NCBI GenBank assembly: GCA_039976075.1
Contig: JBDWFY010000013.1
Span: forward strand, 930,001-994,000
Direction of reading: 5' to 3'
Length of the DNA stretch: 64,000 bases
From: JBDWFY01 sp039976075
GTDB taxonomy: Bacteria; Pseudomonadota; Alphaproteobacteria; Rhizobiales; Stappiaceae
In this document: positions 27,814-37,729 of the stretch, piece by piece
Numbering within the stretch: the stretch's first letter is position 1
Layout: each line of letters starts with the position of its first letter
The notes under the pieces: model-generated
Database searches by the model: none
What the model was told of the DNA's origin: nothing
Seen by the model: the letters and a program-made list of their open reading frames with translations, nothing else
Position numbers and translations under genes: made by a program

Positions 27814-28977
27814 TTACTGCCCTTGAGTGGAGTTGAGTTGAGAATTCAGGGCCGCGCTTACCGGCACCAGCTGTAAACCGCGTTCTTCCAGATCTTTTGC
27901 CCATTCAGCCAGGCGATCGATTGTAATAGGTAATGCCGATGCGGACGCTATTGCGGTTCCTTTTGCGCGGGCAATCGCTTCCAATTGGAGCAGGCGGGCA
28001 TCGATCTCGTTCCTTTCCGGAGTGACATCAAGTACAAGGTCAGCCCGCAGCGCGGGAATTCCCTGATTTCTTGCTTGTCCGGAAACGAGACTGCGAGAAG
28101 AAGAACCGTCATCAACAAGCAATAGTCCGCGATTCTTGATCTCGTTAAGAAAGGGAGCCATTGCGTCGGGCGAGGACATGAACCGCGCACCCATAAAATT
28201 CATCACACCGACATAATTGGTGGTGCGGCCCAGAACCCAGTGAAGGCGATCACGGATGGTCGCTTCGGGTAACGAGGTGAGTAGTGTGTGAGGTCCGGGG
28301 TCATTGTCGGGAAAGTCAAATGGTTCCATGGGAACCTGAATGACCATTTCATGCCCCTGACGACGAACCCGGCTCTTCCAGAGATCAAGTGAATTGCCGT
28401 AGGGCGCTATACCAAAAGTAACGTCGGCCGGTAGCGATTCTATCGCTTTCAAGGATCCCGTCTGACTGAGGCCTAATCCACCTACAATGATGGCAATTTG
28501 CGGCATGGGGACGCCGGAATTGGCAACCGGGCGCGCGTAGACATCCAGTGGTCTGAGACCGTCGGCTGACTTCACAGGCAATACGCCATGGCGTACATCT
28601 TCAGACACACGTCCGTCCGGTATGGTCGACAATCCTCCGGCCGGACCGAGTTCAGCAGCATCGCTGACAGGTGGAGCCAGGTTCTTCAGATCTTCTGGCG
28701 AAGCTGGAAGCGCGGCAACCTGAGAGCCGTCGGCGCCCTTGTTCTGAATGCCAACGACAGCCATATCGCGCGCAGACACACCGTCAATCGTGCGCTCAAG
28801 GGCTATAACTGTGTGAGGTTCGCCGCCCAGTGGATCATCGACAACCACAATCCAGCCGACAAAAACCGCGACAAGCAAGGCTACGATAGCGACGCCAATC
28901 AGCCCCAACGGAGGGCGAAATCGGAAGCGACCTTTCTTGTTCAGCCCTAACGGGGCGGTGAGATCATCCCCCGCCAT
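27814..28977 (-). CDS. Divergent polysaccharide deacetylase family protein (YibQ-like)
   Basis: 387 residues. A basic lead precedes one membrane anchor at about 27-48, then a disordered linker to about residue 150. The divergent polysaccharide deacetylase domain (DUF610) starts at QIAIIVGGLGLSQTGS and includes VPMEPFDFPDNDPGPHTLL and MNFMGARFMSS. In this family the first metal Asp of true deacetylases is not at its usual place (here IIVGGLG), so activity is unproved. Its steady place after ctpA and envC points to a role at the cell wall or division site. Confidence 0.88.
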   Translation of the reverse strand: MAGDDLTAPLGLNKKGRFRFRPPLGLIGVAIVALLVAVFVGWIVVVDDPLGGEPHTVIALERTIDGVSARDMAVVGIQNKGADGSQVAALPASPEDLKNLAPPVSDAAELGPAGGLSTIPDGRVSEDVRHGVLPVKSADGLRPLDVYARPVANSGVPMPQIAIIVGGLGLSQTGSLKAIESLPADVTFGIAPYGNSLDLWKSRVRRQGHEMVIQVPMEPFDFPDNDPGPHTLLTSLPEATIRDRLHWVLGRTTNYVGVMNFMGARFMSSPDAMAPFLNEIKNRGLLLVDDGSSSRSLVSGQARNQGIPALRADLVLDVTPERNEIDARLLQLEAIARAKGTAIASASALPITIDRLAEWAKDLEERGLQLVPVSAALNSQLNSTQGQ

Positions 28978-29017
28978 TTGTTTCTTTCCGCATCAAAAAC
29001 CTTCCCGAATCATGAAG

Positions 29018-29047
29018 AGAGCCGGTCCATCATCATGAACCGGCTCT
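29018..29047 (-). other. Inverted repeat between ctpA and the deacetylase gene
   Basis: Perfect 9-bp arms agagccggt (29018-29026) and accggctct (29039-29047), 12-base loop, 10 bp after the ctpA stop. No T-run follows on the minus strand, so it may be an mRNA-stabilising hairpin or a weak terminator within the operon. Confidence 0.45.
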
Positions 29048-29056
29048 ATACTTCGA

Positions 29057-30388
29057 TCAATTGGGGATGGCGACTTTCTCGGTACTCGGTGGAAAAGCCT
29101 GATTGACTTTAATTCCACGGAGCAAGTCGTAAGCGAAGTTCAGCTGTTTGTCGTCCTTGGGATCCGGTGGAATATAAGCCTGAGAACCACCGCCCTCGTC
29201 GCCACTTTCAGCCTCAAGGTGACCACGCAGGCTTGCTTCGCCTTTGGTTTCCGCCTTGCCCTTGAGTTCTTCGGGTAGGTCCTGAAGAATTTCGATGTCG
29301 GGAATGATCCCCTTCGCCTGAATGGAACGGCCCGCCGGCGTGTAGTACCGCGCCGTTGTCAGACGAATTGCCCCATTGGCGCCCAGAGGAATGATTGTCT
29401 GGACTGACCCCTTGCCGAAGGATCTAGTCCCGAGCAGAGTTGCACGGCGATGATCCTGAAGCGCTCCTGCAACGATTTCCGACGCAGATGCAGAACCGCC
29501 ATTCAACAGAACAATAACCGGATGCCCGTGCGCCAAATCTCCCGACCGAGCATTGAAACGTTGCGTTTCATCGGCGTTCCGGCTCCGGGTCGAAACGATC
29601 TCGCCTCGGTCAAGGAAGGCATCGGAAACAGCAATTGCCTGATCCAGCAGACCGCCGGGGTTATTCCGGAGGTCAATCACGTAGCCTTTGATTTTGTCAT
29701 CGGCGATTTCTTTGTCAAACTCGTCGATAGCGTTTTTCAGGCCTTCGTATGTCTGCTCATTGAACTGCGTGACGCGGACGTAGCCAACGTCATTTTCCAC
29801 CCGCCAACGGACAGATCGGATTTTTATGACGTCCCGGGTGATTTTTATTTCGACCGGTTCTTCCTGACCTTCGCGACGGACTGTGATCATGATGTCGGTT
29901 TTCACCGGTCCGCGCATCCGATCAACAGCCTGGTTGAGTGTCAGGCCCTGAACAGCTTCACCGTCCAGGTGTGTAATCAGGTCTCCGGCCAGGACGCCGG
30001 CTTTGTGAGCAGGTGTGTCATCAATTGGCGTTACGACCTTTACATAGCCGTCCTCCATGGTGACCTCGATACCAAGGCCGCCAAACTCACCACGTGTCTG
30101 CACCTGCATATCGCGAAAGGTTTTGGGAGACATATAGCTGGAATGAGGGTCGAGTGATGACAACATGCCGTTGATCGCAGATTCGACCAGTTCAGCATCA
30201 TCAGGCACTTCGACATAGTCGGTACGAACACGTTCAAAAACATCACCAAACAAATTGAGTTGGCGATACGTGTCCGAGGCTGCTGCATTGGCTGCAGATC
30301 CAATGACGAGATTTGTCTGCGTTACTGTGACAGCCGCCGCAGCGCCTATTACAACGCCAGCAAACAGAAGCGTAGCTTTACGTATCAT
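29057..30388 (-). CDS. ctpA: Carboxyl-terminal processing protease, S41 family
   Basis: 443 residues with a signal peptide or anchor at about 8-27, a PDZ domain at roughly 85-170 (GEFGGLGIEV) and an S41 domain. The catalytic Ser is in GGSASASEIVAGAL and the Lys in RSFGKGSVQT. Periplasmic proteases of this type trim peptidoglycan hydrolases and other envelope proteins. The ATG overlaps the envC stop as ATGA, so it is translationally coupled to envC. It stands next to the amidase activator on which it may act. Confidence 0.95.
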   Translation of the reverse strand: MIRKATLLFAGVVIGAAAAVTVTQTNLVIGSAANAAASDTYRQLNLFGDVFERVRTDYVEVPDDAELVESAINGMLSSLDPHSSYMSPKTFRDMQVQTRGEFGGLGIEVTMEDGYVKVVTPIDDTPAHKAGVLAGDLITHLDGEAVQGLTLNQAVDRMRGPVKTDIMITVRREGQEEPVEIKITRDVIKIRSVRWRVENDVGYVRVTQFNEQTYEGLKNAIDEFDKEIADDKIKGYVIDLRNNPGGLLDQAIAVSDAFLDRGEIVSTRSRNADETQRFNARSGDLAHGHPVIVLLNGGSASASEIVAGALQDHRRATLLGTRSFGKGSVQTIIPLGANGAIRLTTARYYTPAGRSIQAKGIIPDIEILQDLPEELKGKAETKGEASLRGHLEAESGDEGGGSQAYIPPDPKDDKQLNFAYDLLRGIKVNQAFPPSTEKVAIPN

Positions 30389-31734
30389 CCGCGTACCTTT
30401 TTGTCTTCCGTCTCAGCCCACCATGGTTGGGGATTTATTGGCGAGTCGTTCTTTCGGAATTCGATATAGAGAACCGGTTGTTCCCAACCTAGCGCAACAT
30501 TAGCTGCGCTGGCCAGTTGTTTTGTTCCCATCCGACCAATCGGTTCTCCGGTTAAAACAAATTGTCCCAGTTGGACATCTATTCGATCCATTCCGGCTAT
30601 GAGGACATGATATCCGTCGCCGGCGTTCAGGATCAAGAGTTGGCCATAACTTCTGAACTCTCCTGCAAAGACAATCCAGCCGTCATTTGGCGCCGTTACG
30701 ATCGCCCCTGAGGACGCTGCCAGAGATTGCCCGCTGGCTGTGCCGCCAAATCCGTCTTCATCTCCAAAGTCTTGCAGCAGGGTACCACTTACTGGTTTGG
30801 GCAGCTTCCCTCTCGCATTTGCAAACGAAATAGCAGGGGTAAGTCGGTTGTTGTCAGCAAAAGGATTGTCGGGGATACCGCGTTCTTTCTCCCTTTTGCG
30901 CTGAGAGGCATCCCGCGCATCGACCGCTGCCTTGCGTGCTGATTCGATTTCCTCCTCGATCTGACCGATCAGTTCACTCAGGCTGGTTGCCTGTTCGGCC
31001 AGTTCTTGTGCCCGACGCAGTTCATTGGCGAGAGTTTCCTCTGATTGAGCAATTTCTCTCCGTTTTTCACCAATGAGTATCTCAACGCGCACACTTTCTT
31101 CTGTCATTCTTCGGGCGTCGGATTGCAGGCGACCGCTTTCCTTTTCGATGGACGCATGGAGACGGGTCAACTCTGTCAGGTCAGCTGCGAGTGCTTCGGC
31201 TTCGGTCCGGATTTCCGGCATGACAGCGTTAAGCAATATCGCACTACGCACCGCAGAGAGAGCATCCTTCGGTCGAACAGCCAATGCCGGAGGTGGCCGT
31301 TTGCCAATCCGTTGCAACGCCATCAGGACCTCTGACAGAACCGCTTTTCTGTCATTGAGCGACTGTCGAACAGCATCTTCATTGTCCTTGAGTTGGAGCA
31401 AGCGGCCTTGCGTTTGCTCGATCTCCACTTCCAAATTGCGTATCCTCTGCGCTGTTTTGAGAAGCTCACCATTCAACGATTTTCGGTCGCGGTCGAGAGA
31501 CCGGATTTCTCGTTCGATCTCATCTTGTTTTTCATTACCCAGTTTAATATCCCGGGTCAGCAACTCCAAATCACGCTTATGTTTATCCTTCCGCTTCAGA
31601 CGTTCTTGTTCAATACGATTTTCTTCGCTGGATAACTCAATCGAGTCAGAGTCTGTATTTTCTGAGGCGAGCATGGGGCTGCCCTGAAGCATAAACGATG
31701 CGGCAACCGCAAGAATTGTCGATCTGGTGCGCAA
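30385..31734 (-). CDS. envC: Murein hydrolase activator EnvC-like protein
   Basis: 449 residues. A signal peptide (about 1-23) is followed by long coiled coil (about 35-260, heptad-rich with many Arg, Glu and Leu) and a C-terminal LytM/M23 domain. The M23 metal ligands are gone: the first HxxxD region reads GTASGQSLAASSGA, and the HxH region reads YHVLIAG. So it should activate an amidase and not cut peptidoglycan itself, as E. coli EnvC does with AmiA/AmiB. The start codon is TTG at 31734. Confidence 0.93.
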   Translation of the reverse strand: MRTRSTILAVAASFMLQGSPMLASENTDSDSIELSSEENRIEQERLKRKDKHKRDLELLTRDIKLGNEKQDEIEREIRSLDRDRKSLNGELLKTAQRIRNLEVEIEQTQGRLLQLKDNEDAVRQSLNDRKAVLSEVLMALQRIGKRPPPALAVRPKDALSAVRSAILLNAVMPEIRTEAEALAADLTELTRLHASIEKESGRLQSDARRMTEESVRVEILIGEKRREIAQSEETLANELRRAQELAEQATSLSELIGQIEEEIESARKAAVDARDASQRKREKERGIPDNPFADNNRLTPAISFANARGKLPKPVSGTLLQDFGDEDGFGGTASGQSLAASSGAIVTAPNDGWIVFAGEFRSYGQLLILNAGDGYHVLIAGMDRIDVQLGQFVLTGEPIGRMGTKQLASAANVALGWEQPVLYIEFRKNDSPINPQPWWAETEDKKVRG

Positions 31735-31938
31735 TTAAGTCCATCCATGCGTTTGGAAAACTATCCAAACCTTAGCCCCGTTTCCCATCGTCAGACGAAC
31801 CAGACAGGATGAGGAGGCTATCTAAATTTTCCGCCAACCATAGATGCTGCGGCGCTTCAGTAAAGCGCGAATAAGGCAGGAAGCGGGCATAGTCAAACCC
31901 GTTATTGCTATGGATCGATCCAGGGTGGCTAAAGCACT

Positions 31939-32421
31939 CTACTGGCGATGATAAGGGTGTCCTGACAAAATAGTGATTGCACGATAAACCTGTTCGACGA
32001 GCATAACCCGCGCAAGTTGGTGCGGCCAGGTCATGGTCCCGAATGCCAGTTTCAAGTTTGCAGATTGAAGGACCTTCGTTCCGTGACCATCCGGTCCGCC
32101 CAGCACAAAAGCTATGTTTCCACCTGCTTGTGTTCGGTGACGATCAACGTAGTTGGCAAACCCTTTGCTGTCCAACATCTTACCGCGTTCATCCAGCGCT
32201 ACGATTACCGCATCCCGAGGGAGGGCTTTGAGCAGTGCCTCGGCCTCTTCGTCTTTCCGGCGTTGATTTTGAGGCTGTTTGCTTTCCGTCAACTCAATAA
32301 TCTCGACCGAAGTAATGCCAATGGATCGCCCTGCTTTTCGAATTCGATCCAGATAGCGGTCGCAAAGATCTTTCTCGACACCGGCTTTCATTCGCCCAAT
32401 CGACGCGATCAGCAGACGCAC
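31939..32421 (-). CDS. rlmH: 23S rRNA (pseudouridine-1915 N3) methyltransferase RlmH
   Basis: 160 residues, the whole length of the SPOUT-class RlmH family. The SAM-binding knot is at FVLGGPDGHG and the C-terminus TWPHQLARVMLVEQVYRA is highly typical. It methylates a pseudouridine in helix 69 of 23S rRNA on the assembled ribosome. The start codon is GTG with GAGG six bases upstream. It is in the conserved rsfS-rlmH neighbourhood. Confidence 0.96.
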   Translation of the reverse strand: MRLLIASIGRMKAGVEKDLCDRYLDRIRKAGRSIGITSVEIIELTESKQPQNQRRKDEEAEALLKALPRDAVIVALDERGKMLDSKGFANYVDRHRTQAGGNIAFVLGGPDGHGTKVLQSANLKLAFGTMTWPHQLARVMLVEQVYRAITILSGHPYHRQ

Positions 32422-32715
32422 GTGTTACCTCTGTGTTCAACCGGGATGATACGGATAAGTTGTTTTATCATGAGATAAATAAGCCAGGAAAAATGTCTAA
32501 TTAAACCGCGCTGGAGTCCACGCTTCGGACAGTATAGCCAAAACGTCGAGTTACAACGGCCCTCTCGTTGAGGGTCCTTGTCTTACCAGCGGAATGAGAC
32601 AACCCAATTGGCGACATTTACATAATGTGAGCGTTTGAAAGTCTCAAGGTTACCAACAGCGACCACATTTGTGCCAATCGATGTCCCACACCGCTAAAAA
32701 TGTCAGTACGATCGA

Positions 32716-33126
32716 TTACCCGTAATATTGAGGTTGTGTTGGCTGATCTGCAGACCACATTTTCTCAATATTGTAGAAGCCGCGTACTTCCGGTCGAAAG
32801 ATGTGAATGATGACGTCGCTGGCATCGATTAGGACCCAGTCACAGCCGTTCAGACCTTCAATTCGGCTGGTACCATGACCGGACGACTTCAAATCGCGAA
32901 GCAAATGGTCCGCGATTGCGCCAACATGTCGATGCGAGCGTCCTGAGGCGACAATCATGTAATCGCCAATCGAGCTTTTTCCAGCAATGTCGATGGAAAC
33001 GATCTCTTCTGCCTTGGAATCTTCCAAGGAGCTGAGAATGATGGCATTCAAGTCCTCGGGACTTGCCTGAGTGACTGATGCGTTGTGAGGCATGCTGTTG
33101 ATCGCATCCTCAGTATTGAGTGGCAT
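32716..33126 (-). CDS. rsfS: Ribosome silencing factor RsfS
   Basis: 136 residues with a DUF143/RsfS domain: SLEDSKAEEIVSIDIAGKSS, GDYMIVASGRSHRHV and DWVLIDASDVIIHIF. It binds uL14 and blocks subunit joining when nutrients are short. A second Met at 33093 (MPHNAS) could be the true start. It follows nadD on the same strand at about 300 bp. Confidence 0.95.
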   Translation of the reverse strand: MPLNTEDAINSMPHNASVTQASPEDLNAIILSSLEDSKAEEIVSIDIAGKSSIGDYMIVASGRSHRHVGAIADHLLRDLKSSGHGTSRIEGLNGCDWVLIDASDVIIHIFRPEVRGFYNIEKMWSADQPTQPQYYG

Positions 33127-33429
33127 GGTCAGAGAGACTACCTTTCGCCGTATGTGTCAGTTTCATGAGGACGATGCTACCGATCACCAACTCAAACCTG
33201 TCGACACTGAGAAACGGATCATATGGTAACTCGCCTTTGTTCGTTCAGGTGATCGCCAACAGAGATCGACCACCCTTTAGAGGTAAGCACCCATCTATGA
33301 TGTTTTCAAGACATGGCTGCGGTTATTGGGGAAGATTATGAAGAAAAGTGCCGAAAAGGGCACATGGATTGATGATTTGTTAACCAGCCTCCAGCCTGAG
33401 ACCGCAATCGCAATCTGGAATCCAAGTCA
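33127..33429. other. Intergenic region between nadD and rsfS
   Basis: 303 bp. A short plus-strand frame (33338-33487, 49 codons) has GGGGAAG before its ATG but overlaps the end of nadD and has no recognisable family. The promoter for rsfS and rlmH probably lies here; I could not fix it by eye. Confidence 0.4.
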
Positions 33430-34086
33430 TCAAATTGTTGTGCTTTGGCGCCGTTGCCTCAGATCGGTTGACGATGATTCATCGTGAGGAGCGTGAAGAA
33501 ATACCCACGCCGGAGCCTTTCTCCCAGCGAGCGATTTTGCGTCTTCCTCGCGAATTCTGCTTGAAGAAAACCGCTGAGCGACGCGTGTTGCGGATGCGGA
33601 TAGGGAAGATCCAGGACGATCAACGATGGCGATCGGCATGCTGTCCACAATTTGCTGCCAATGTTGCCAGTTGTGGAAATTTTTCAAATTGTCTGCTCCC
33701 ATGATCCAGACAAAGTCGACGCCTTGCCGCCGCGTCGTAATGTCGGCGATCGTTTCTGCTGAGTAGGCTGTACCGATGCGTGCCTCATAGGCCGTGATCC
33801 GCATTCGCGGATGATTGGCGATCGCTGCACATATAGCAACTCGCGCGCCCAGCGGTGCGAGATCCGTGTGTGTCTTGAGCGGATTTCCCGGCGTGACAAG
33901 CCACCAGACGGCGTCGAGGCTCAGTCGTTTCAGGGCAATCAGCGCAACGTGTCTATGCCCTGAATGAGGTGGATTAAACGAGCCGCCGAACAGACCGATT
34001 TTCTGCCCAGGCGACCCAGGTGGAAGGCGGAGCCAGTCTGCATTCAAAGTGCGATCAGTCGGCAATTTGGTGTTCGTTTCAAGCAT
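33430..34086 (-). CDS. nadD: Nicotinate-nucleotide adenylyltransferase
   Basis: 218 residues. The nucleotidyl-transferase motif GLFGGSFNPPHSGH is near residue 32, WIMGADNL marks the middle, and the C-terminal SSSTDLRQR corresponds to the family's (S)STxIR motif. It converts nicotinate mononucleotide to deamido-NAD. It lies 21 bp after proA, so it is probably in the proB-proA-nadD operon. Confidence 0.95.
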   Translation of the reverse strand: MLETNTKLPTDRTLNADWLRLPPGSPGQKIGLFGGSFNPPHSGHRHVALIALKRLSLDAVWWLVTPGNPLKTHTDLAPLGARVAICAAIANHPRMRITAYEARIGTAYSAETIADITTRRQGVDFVWIMGADNLKNFHNWQHWQQIVDSMPIAIVDRPGSSLSASATRVAQRFSSSRIREEDAKSLAGRKAPAWVFLHAPHDESSSTDLRQRRQSTTI

Positions 34087-34107
34087 GGTGAATCAGTCCG
34101 ACGTTGG

Positions 34108-35412
34108 TCAGGGCCGAATCTGGCCCGAACCGCGTACGCAATATTTGAAGCTTGTCAGCTGTTCCAGACCAACAGGCCCTCTGGCATGCATTCTGCCGGT
34201 AGCGATACCGATTTCAGCTCCCATGCCAAATTCCCCACCATCGGCAAATTGGGTCGATGCATTATGCATGACGATTGCTGAGTCGACCCGTCGCATAAAC
34301 TCATCAGCCACATTTTGATCGGCCGTAACGATGCAATCGGTATGATTGGAACCATACGTTTCAATATGATTGATGGCTTCATCGGGTCCATCAACGAGTT
34401 TGGCAGCAATAATGCTGTCGAGATATTCTGTCCGCCAGTCTGCCTCATTAGCCAGGTCCAGCCCGGGTACAATGGCGCGGCTGGCTTCATCAGCGCGGAT
34501 CCGACAACCGGACTCCTCAAGTGCACCAGCAAGAAGTGGTAGCATTGTACCGGCTATTTCTCTGTCGATCAGCAGTGTTTCCGCTGCTCCGCAAATGCTT
34601 GTTCGACGCATTTTTGCGTTGACCACAATATCTCTGGCCAATTCGGGATCGGCATCTTTGTGAACATAGATATGGACCAGCCCTTCAAGGTGCGCAAAGA
34701 CGGGAACTCTCGCTTCGTCCTGGACTCTTGCGACCAGGCTTTTTCCACCTCTTGGCACGATGACATCGATTGCGCCGTTCAATCCGCTCAGCATCGCTCC
34801 AACAGCCGCACGGTCTGTCGTGGGCACCAACTGGATCGCATCACCGGGCAGGCCCGCCTCTGACAACCCATCAGCCAGACATTGACTGATCACTGTTGAA
34901 GACTGGTGCGAATCCGAACCGCCGCGCAAGATCACCGCATTGCCTGCTTTCAGGCAAAGCGTTCCTGCATCGGCGGTCACATTGGGCCGGCTTTCGTAAA
35001 TGACACCGATCACTCCCAGAGGTGTTCGCACACGATCGATCTGGAGGCCGTTCGGCCGTTCCCACGAAGCGGCAACACTTCCAACGGGATCACTCAGCTC
35101 AGCGATAGCCTCGATGCTTTGCGCAATGGCCTCGATGCGTTCACCATCGAGTGTGCCACGTTCGACAAAAGAATCGGCCCGGGCGTTTGCAATCATGTCT
35201 CTGACATCGATGGCGTTGGCTTCAAGTATCTCATTCTTCGCAGCTCTTATTTTAGCTGCCATAGCGATGAGAGCCGCGTTCTTCTGCGTGGTCGGTGTGG
35301 TTGCAAGAATTCTGGCAGCTTTTCGGGCATTCTCGCCCATACCATTCATCAGATCATTGATTTCATCCGAAGATAGCGCATTCATGCTCAGTTCTGTCGC
35401 CTTGGTCAGCAT
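34108..35412 (-). CDS. proA: Gamma-glutamyl phosphate reductase
   Basis: 434 residues from ATG 35412, chosen because GGAG lies at proper distance; the frame continues to 35454, overlapping the proB stop, and a later Met is at 35385. This is an aldehyde dehydrogenase-like fold with catalytic Cys in RRTSICGAAETLL and the family pattern YGSNHTDCIVT near the end. It reduces glutamyl phosphate to the semialdehyde in proline synthesis, together with ProB encoded just before it. Confidence 0.96.
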   Translation of the reverse strand: MLTKATELSMNALSSDEINDLMNGMGENARKAARILATTPTTQKNAALIAMAAKIRAAKNEILEANAIDVRDMIANARADSFVERGTLDGERIEAIAQSIEAIAELSDPVGSVAASWERPNGLQIDRVRTPLGVIGVIYESRPNVTADAGTLCLKAGNAVILRGGSDSHQSSTVISQCLADGLSEAGLPGDAIQLVPTTDRAAVGAMLSGLNGAIDVIVPRGGKSLVARVQDEARVPVFAHLEGLVHIYVHKDADPELARDIVVNAKMRRTSICGAAETLLIDREIAGTMLPLLAGALEESGCRIRADEASRAIVPGLDLANEADWRTEYLDSIIAAKLVDGPDEAINHIETYGSNHTDCIVTADQNVADEFMRRVDSAIVMHNASTQFADGGEFGMGAEIGIATGRMHARGPVGLEQLTSFKYCVRGSGQIRP

Positions 35413-35450
35413 CACACTCTCCAAGCAGCCCATCCAGGGACTGCAGTTTC

Positions 35451-36563
35451 TCATTGACCATCCAAAACCAGATTGTCCCGATGGATCATTTCAGCCCGGC
35501 CTGCGTATCCCAGCAACGTTTCAATTTCGCGGCTGTTTCTGCCGATGAGCAATTTTGCATCATCCTGATCGTACGCAACCAGGCCGCGTCCCACCTCCCG
35601 CCCTTCAGCGGCAAGAATACGCACGGTATCGCCGCGGGTAAAGTTTCCCGATACCGCTGTCACGCCGGCAGGGAGTAGGCTTTTGCCCGAATGCAAAGCT
35701 TTTATGGCACCCGGATCGATTGTCAAAGACCCCTTGATCTCCAGATGTCCACCGATCCAAGCCTTTCGAGCGGTCGCGGGAGAGGAGGGGGCCGGAAACC
35801 AGGTCGCACGCCCGGCGGTTTCTATGCGCTCAAGCGGATGATTTTCCTTGCCTGACGCGATGATCATTGTTGTGCCCGCACCGGTCGCGATTTTGGCGGC
35901 ATCGATTTTGGTTTTCATACCTCCGCGAGACAACTCCGATCCGGCGCTGCCCGCCATCGCCTCAATTTCAGTCGAAATGATCGGTACTTCCCGGATGAGC
36001 GTCGCGTTTTTGTTTTCTGTCGGGGGTGCTGTGTACAGGCCATCCACATCGGAAAGCAGGATCAGCAGATCCGCACTGGCCATTGTCGCAACGCGTGCGG
36101 CCAGACGGTCATTGTCCCCGTACCGGATTTCAGAGGTTGCGACTGTGTCGTTTTCGTTGACGATGGGTACGGCGCCCAGTTTCAGCAGGGTTTCGATGGT
36201 GGCACGGGCGTTGAGATATTTTCTGCGCTCTTCTGTATCACTCAGTGTCAGCAGGATTTGACCGGCAGTCAGTTGATGCGTGTTGAGCGTTTCAGAATAG
36301 GCCTGTCCCAGCAGGATTTGCCCCACCGCCGCCGCCGCCTGGCTTTCTTCCAGCTTCAGTGCGCGTTTTGTCGATTTGAGAACGCCACGACCCAGCGCGA
36401 TGGCACCGGAGGACACGATCAGGACGTCAGAACCTGACGCCTTGAGCGCAACCATGTCTTCAATCAGACTATCAAGCCACGGTCGGCGCAATTTCCCTTC
36501 CTGAACCAGGAGCGCCGAGCCGATTTTGACGACAATCCGTCGGTAATCGGCAATGGAACGCAT
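35451..36563 (-). CDS. proB: Glutamate 5-kinase
   Basis: 370 residues from ATG 36563; longer in-frame starts up to 36710 run inside obgE and do not fit the family. The kinase domain shows RIVVKIGSALLV, SSGAIALGRGVL and DVDGLYTAPP, and a C-terminal PUA domain starts near TRGDTVRILAAEG. It makes glutamyl phosphate, the feedback-inhibited first step of proline synthesis. Its start overlaps the obgE stop by one base (TGATG). Confidence 0.96.
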   Translation of the reverse strand: MRSIADYRRIVVKIGSALLVQEGKLRRPWLDSLIEDMVALKASGSDVLIVSSGAIALGRGVLKSTKRALKLEESQAAAAVGQILLGQAYSETLNTHQLTAGQILLTLSDTEERRKYLNARATIETLLKLGAVPIVNENDTVATSEIRYGDNDRLAARVATMASADLLILLSDVDGLYTAPPTENKNATLIREVPIISTEIEAMAGSAGSELSRGGMKTKIDAAKIATGAGTTMIIASGKENHPLERIETAGRATWFPAPSSPATARKAWIGGHLEIKGSLTIDPGAIKALHSGKSLLPAGVTAVSGNFTRGDTVRILAAEGREVGRGLVAYDQDDAKLLIGRNSREIETLLGYAGRAEMIHRDNLVLDGQ

Positions 36564-37606
36564 CACGGCTGCCAGCCTCCGTTTTCGGATGTTGGCAGGT
36601 CGTCCTCTTGTATTCCATCCGCCGTGTCCTTGGCGCGCATGATCATGCGAAGACACAGATCCATCCCTTCGCCTGAAGCAGCGGAAATCATGATCGGCTT
36701 GCTGCTGCAAACGGCTTCAAGTGCCTCATATTTCTCCTGACGGTCCTCTTCTGCCAGTGCGTCAATTTTTGATAGCGCGACGATCTCTGGTTTTTCTGCC
36801 AGGCCGTGGCCATAGGCTTCGATTTCTCCCCGGACAACCCGATAGGCTTCAGCCGGATCTTCCTCTGTGCAATCGACCAGATGCAGCAGTACACGGGTGC
36901 GCTCGACGTGCCCCAGGAATCGATCACCGATTCCGATTCCTTCATGGGCTCCTTCGATCAGGCCGGGAATATCGGCAATAACCATTTCCCGCGCGTCAAT
37001 GCGGACAACACCGAGATTGGGGTGCAAAGTTGTAAACGGGTAGTCAGCAATTTTGGGCTTGGCGGCGGTACAACTGGCCAGGAAAGTGGACTTTCCCGCA
37101 TTTGGCAGGCCAACCAAACCGGAGTCGGCAATCAGCTTCAGGCGAAACCAGATCCATTTTTCTTCGCCCTCCAGACCGGGATTGGCATGACGGGGTGCCT
37201 GGTTTTTGGACGATTTGAAGTGTGCATTTCCAAAACCACCATTTCCTCCTTTAAGAAGAAGAACTCGTTGTCCGACCTCGGTCAGGTCTGACAGGAGCGT
37301 ATCGTTGTCGTCCTCCATGATCTGAGTGCCAACCGGAACTTTAAGCGTGACGTCTGCCCCTTTGGCTCCAGTTCGGTTACGTCCCATGCCATGAATGCCG
37401 GTTTTCGCCTTGAAATGCTGCTGATATCGATAATCGATCAATGTGTTCAGACCATTGACACATTCCACCCAGACATCGCCACCGCGACCGCCATCACCTC
37501 CATCAGGCCCGCCATGCTCAATATATTTTTCCCGGCGGAAGCTGACGCTGCCACCACCGCCATCACCGGAGCGAACATACACCTTTGCCTGATCGAGAAA
37601 TTTCAT
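36563..37606 (-). CDS. obgE: GTPase ObgE/CgtA
   Basis: 347 residues. A glycine-rich Obg domain (1-158, with RSGDGGGGSVSFRREK near the start) is followed by a GTPase domain with P-loop GLPNAGKST, DIPGLIEGAHEG and the NKxD-like LSKID. It monitors 50S assembly and links growth to the stringent response. It sits between the ribosomal protein genes rpmA/rplU and proB, the usual alphaproteobacterial order. Confidence 0.97.
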   Translation of the reverse strand: MKFLDQAKVYVRSGDGGGGSVSFRREKYIEHGGPDGGDGGRGGDVWVECVNGLNTLIDYRYQQHFKAKTGIHGMGRNRTGAKGADVTLKVPVGTQIMEDDNDTLLSDLTEVGQRVLLLKGGNGGFGNAHFKSSKNQAPRHANPGLEGEEKWIWFRLKLIADSGLVGLPNAGKSTFLASCTAAKPKIADYPFTTLHPNLGVVRIDAREMVIADIPGLIEGAHEGIGIGDRFLGHVERTRVLLHLVDCTEEDPAEAYRVVRGEIEAYGHGLAEKPEIVALSKIDALAEEDRQEKYEALEAVCSSKPIMISAASGEGMDLCLRMIMRAKDTADGIQEDDLPTSENGGWQP

Positions 37607-37729
37607 ATCTGTCTCTTTACTAACGACCTGATCGAAGGGTCATTTTTGCCTGCGTGGGGCGGAATACCTGAAATCAGGAACAAAATACAGTCTTTGCATT
37701 TTAGAATGTGGCGTCCAGTTGGTGCGATC

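Noticed and set aside
33338..33487. 49-codon plus-strand frame with GGGGAAG before its ATG
   Set aside because: It overlaps the end of nadD on the other strand and resembles no known protein; evidence is too thin to call a gene.
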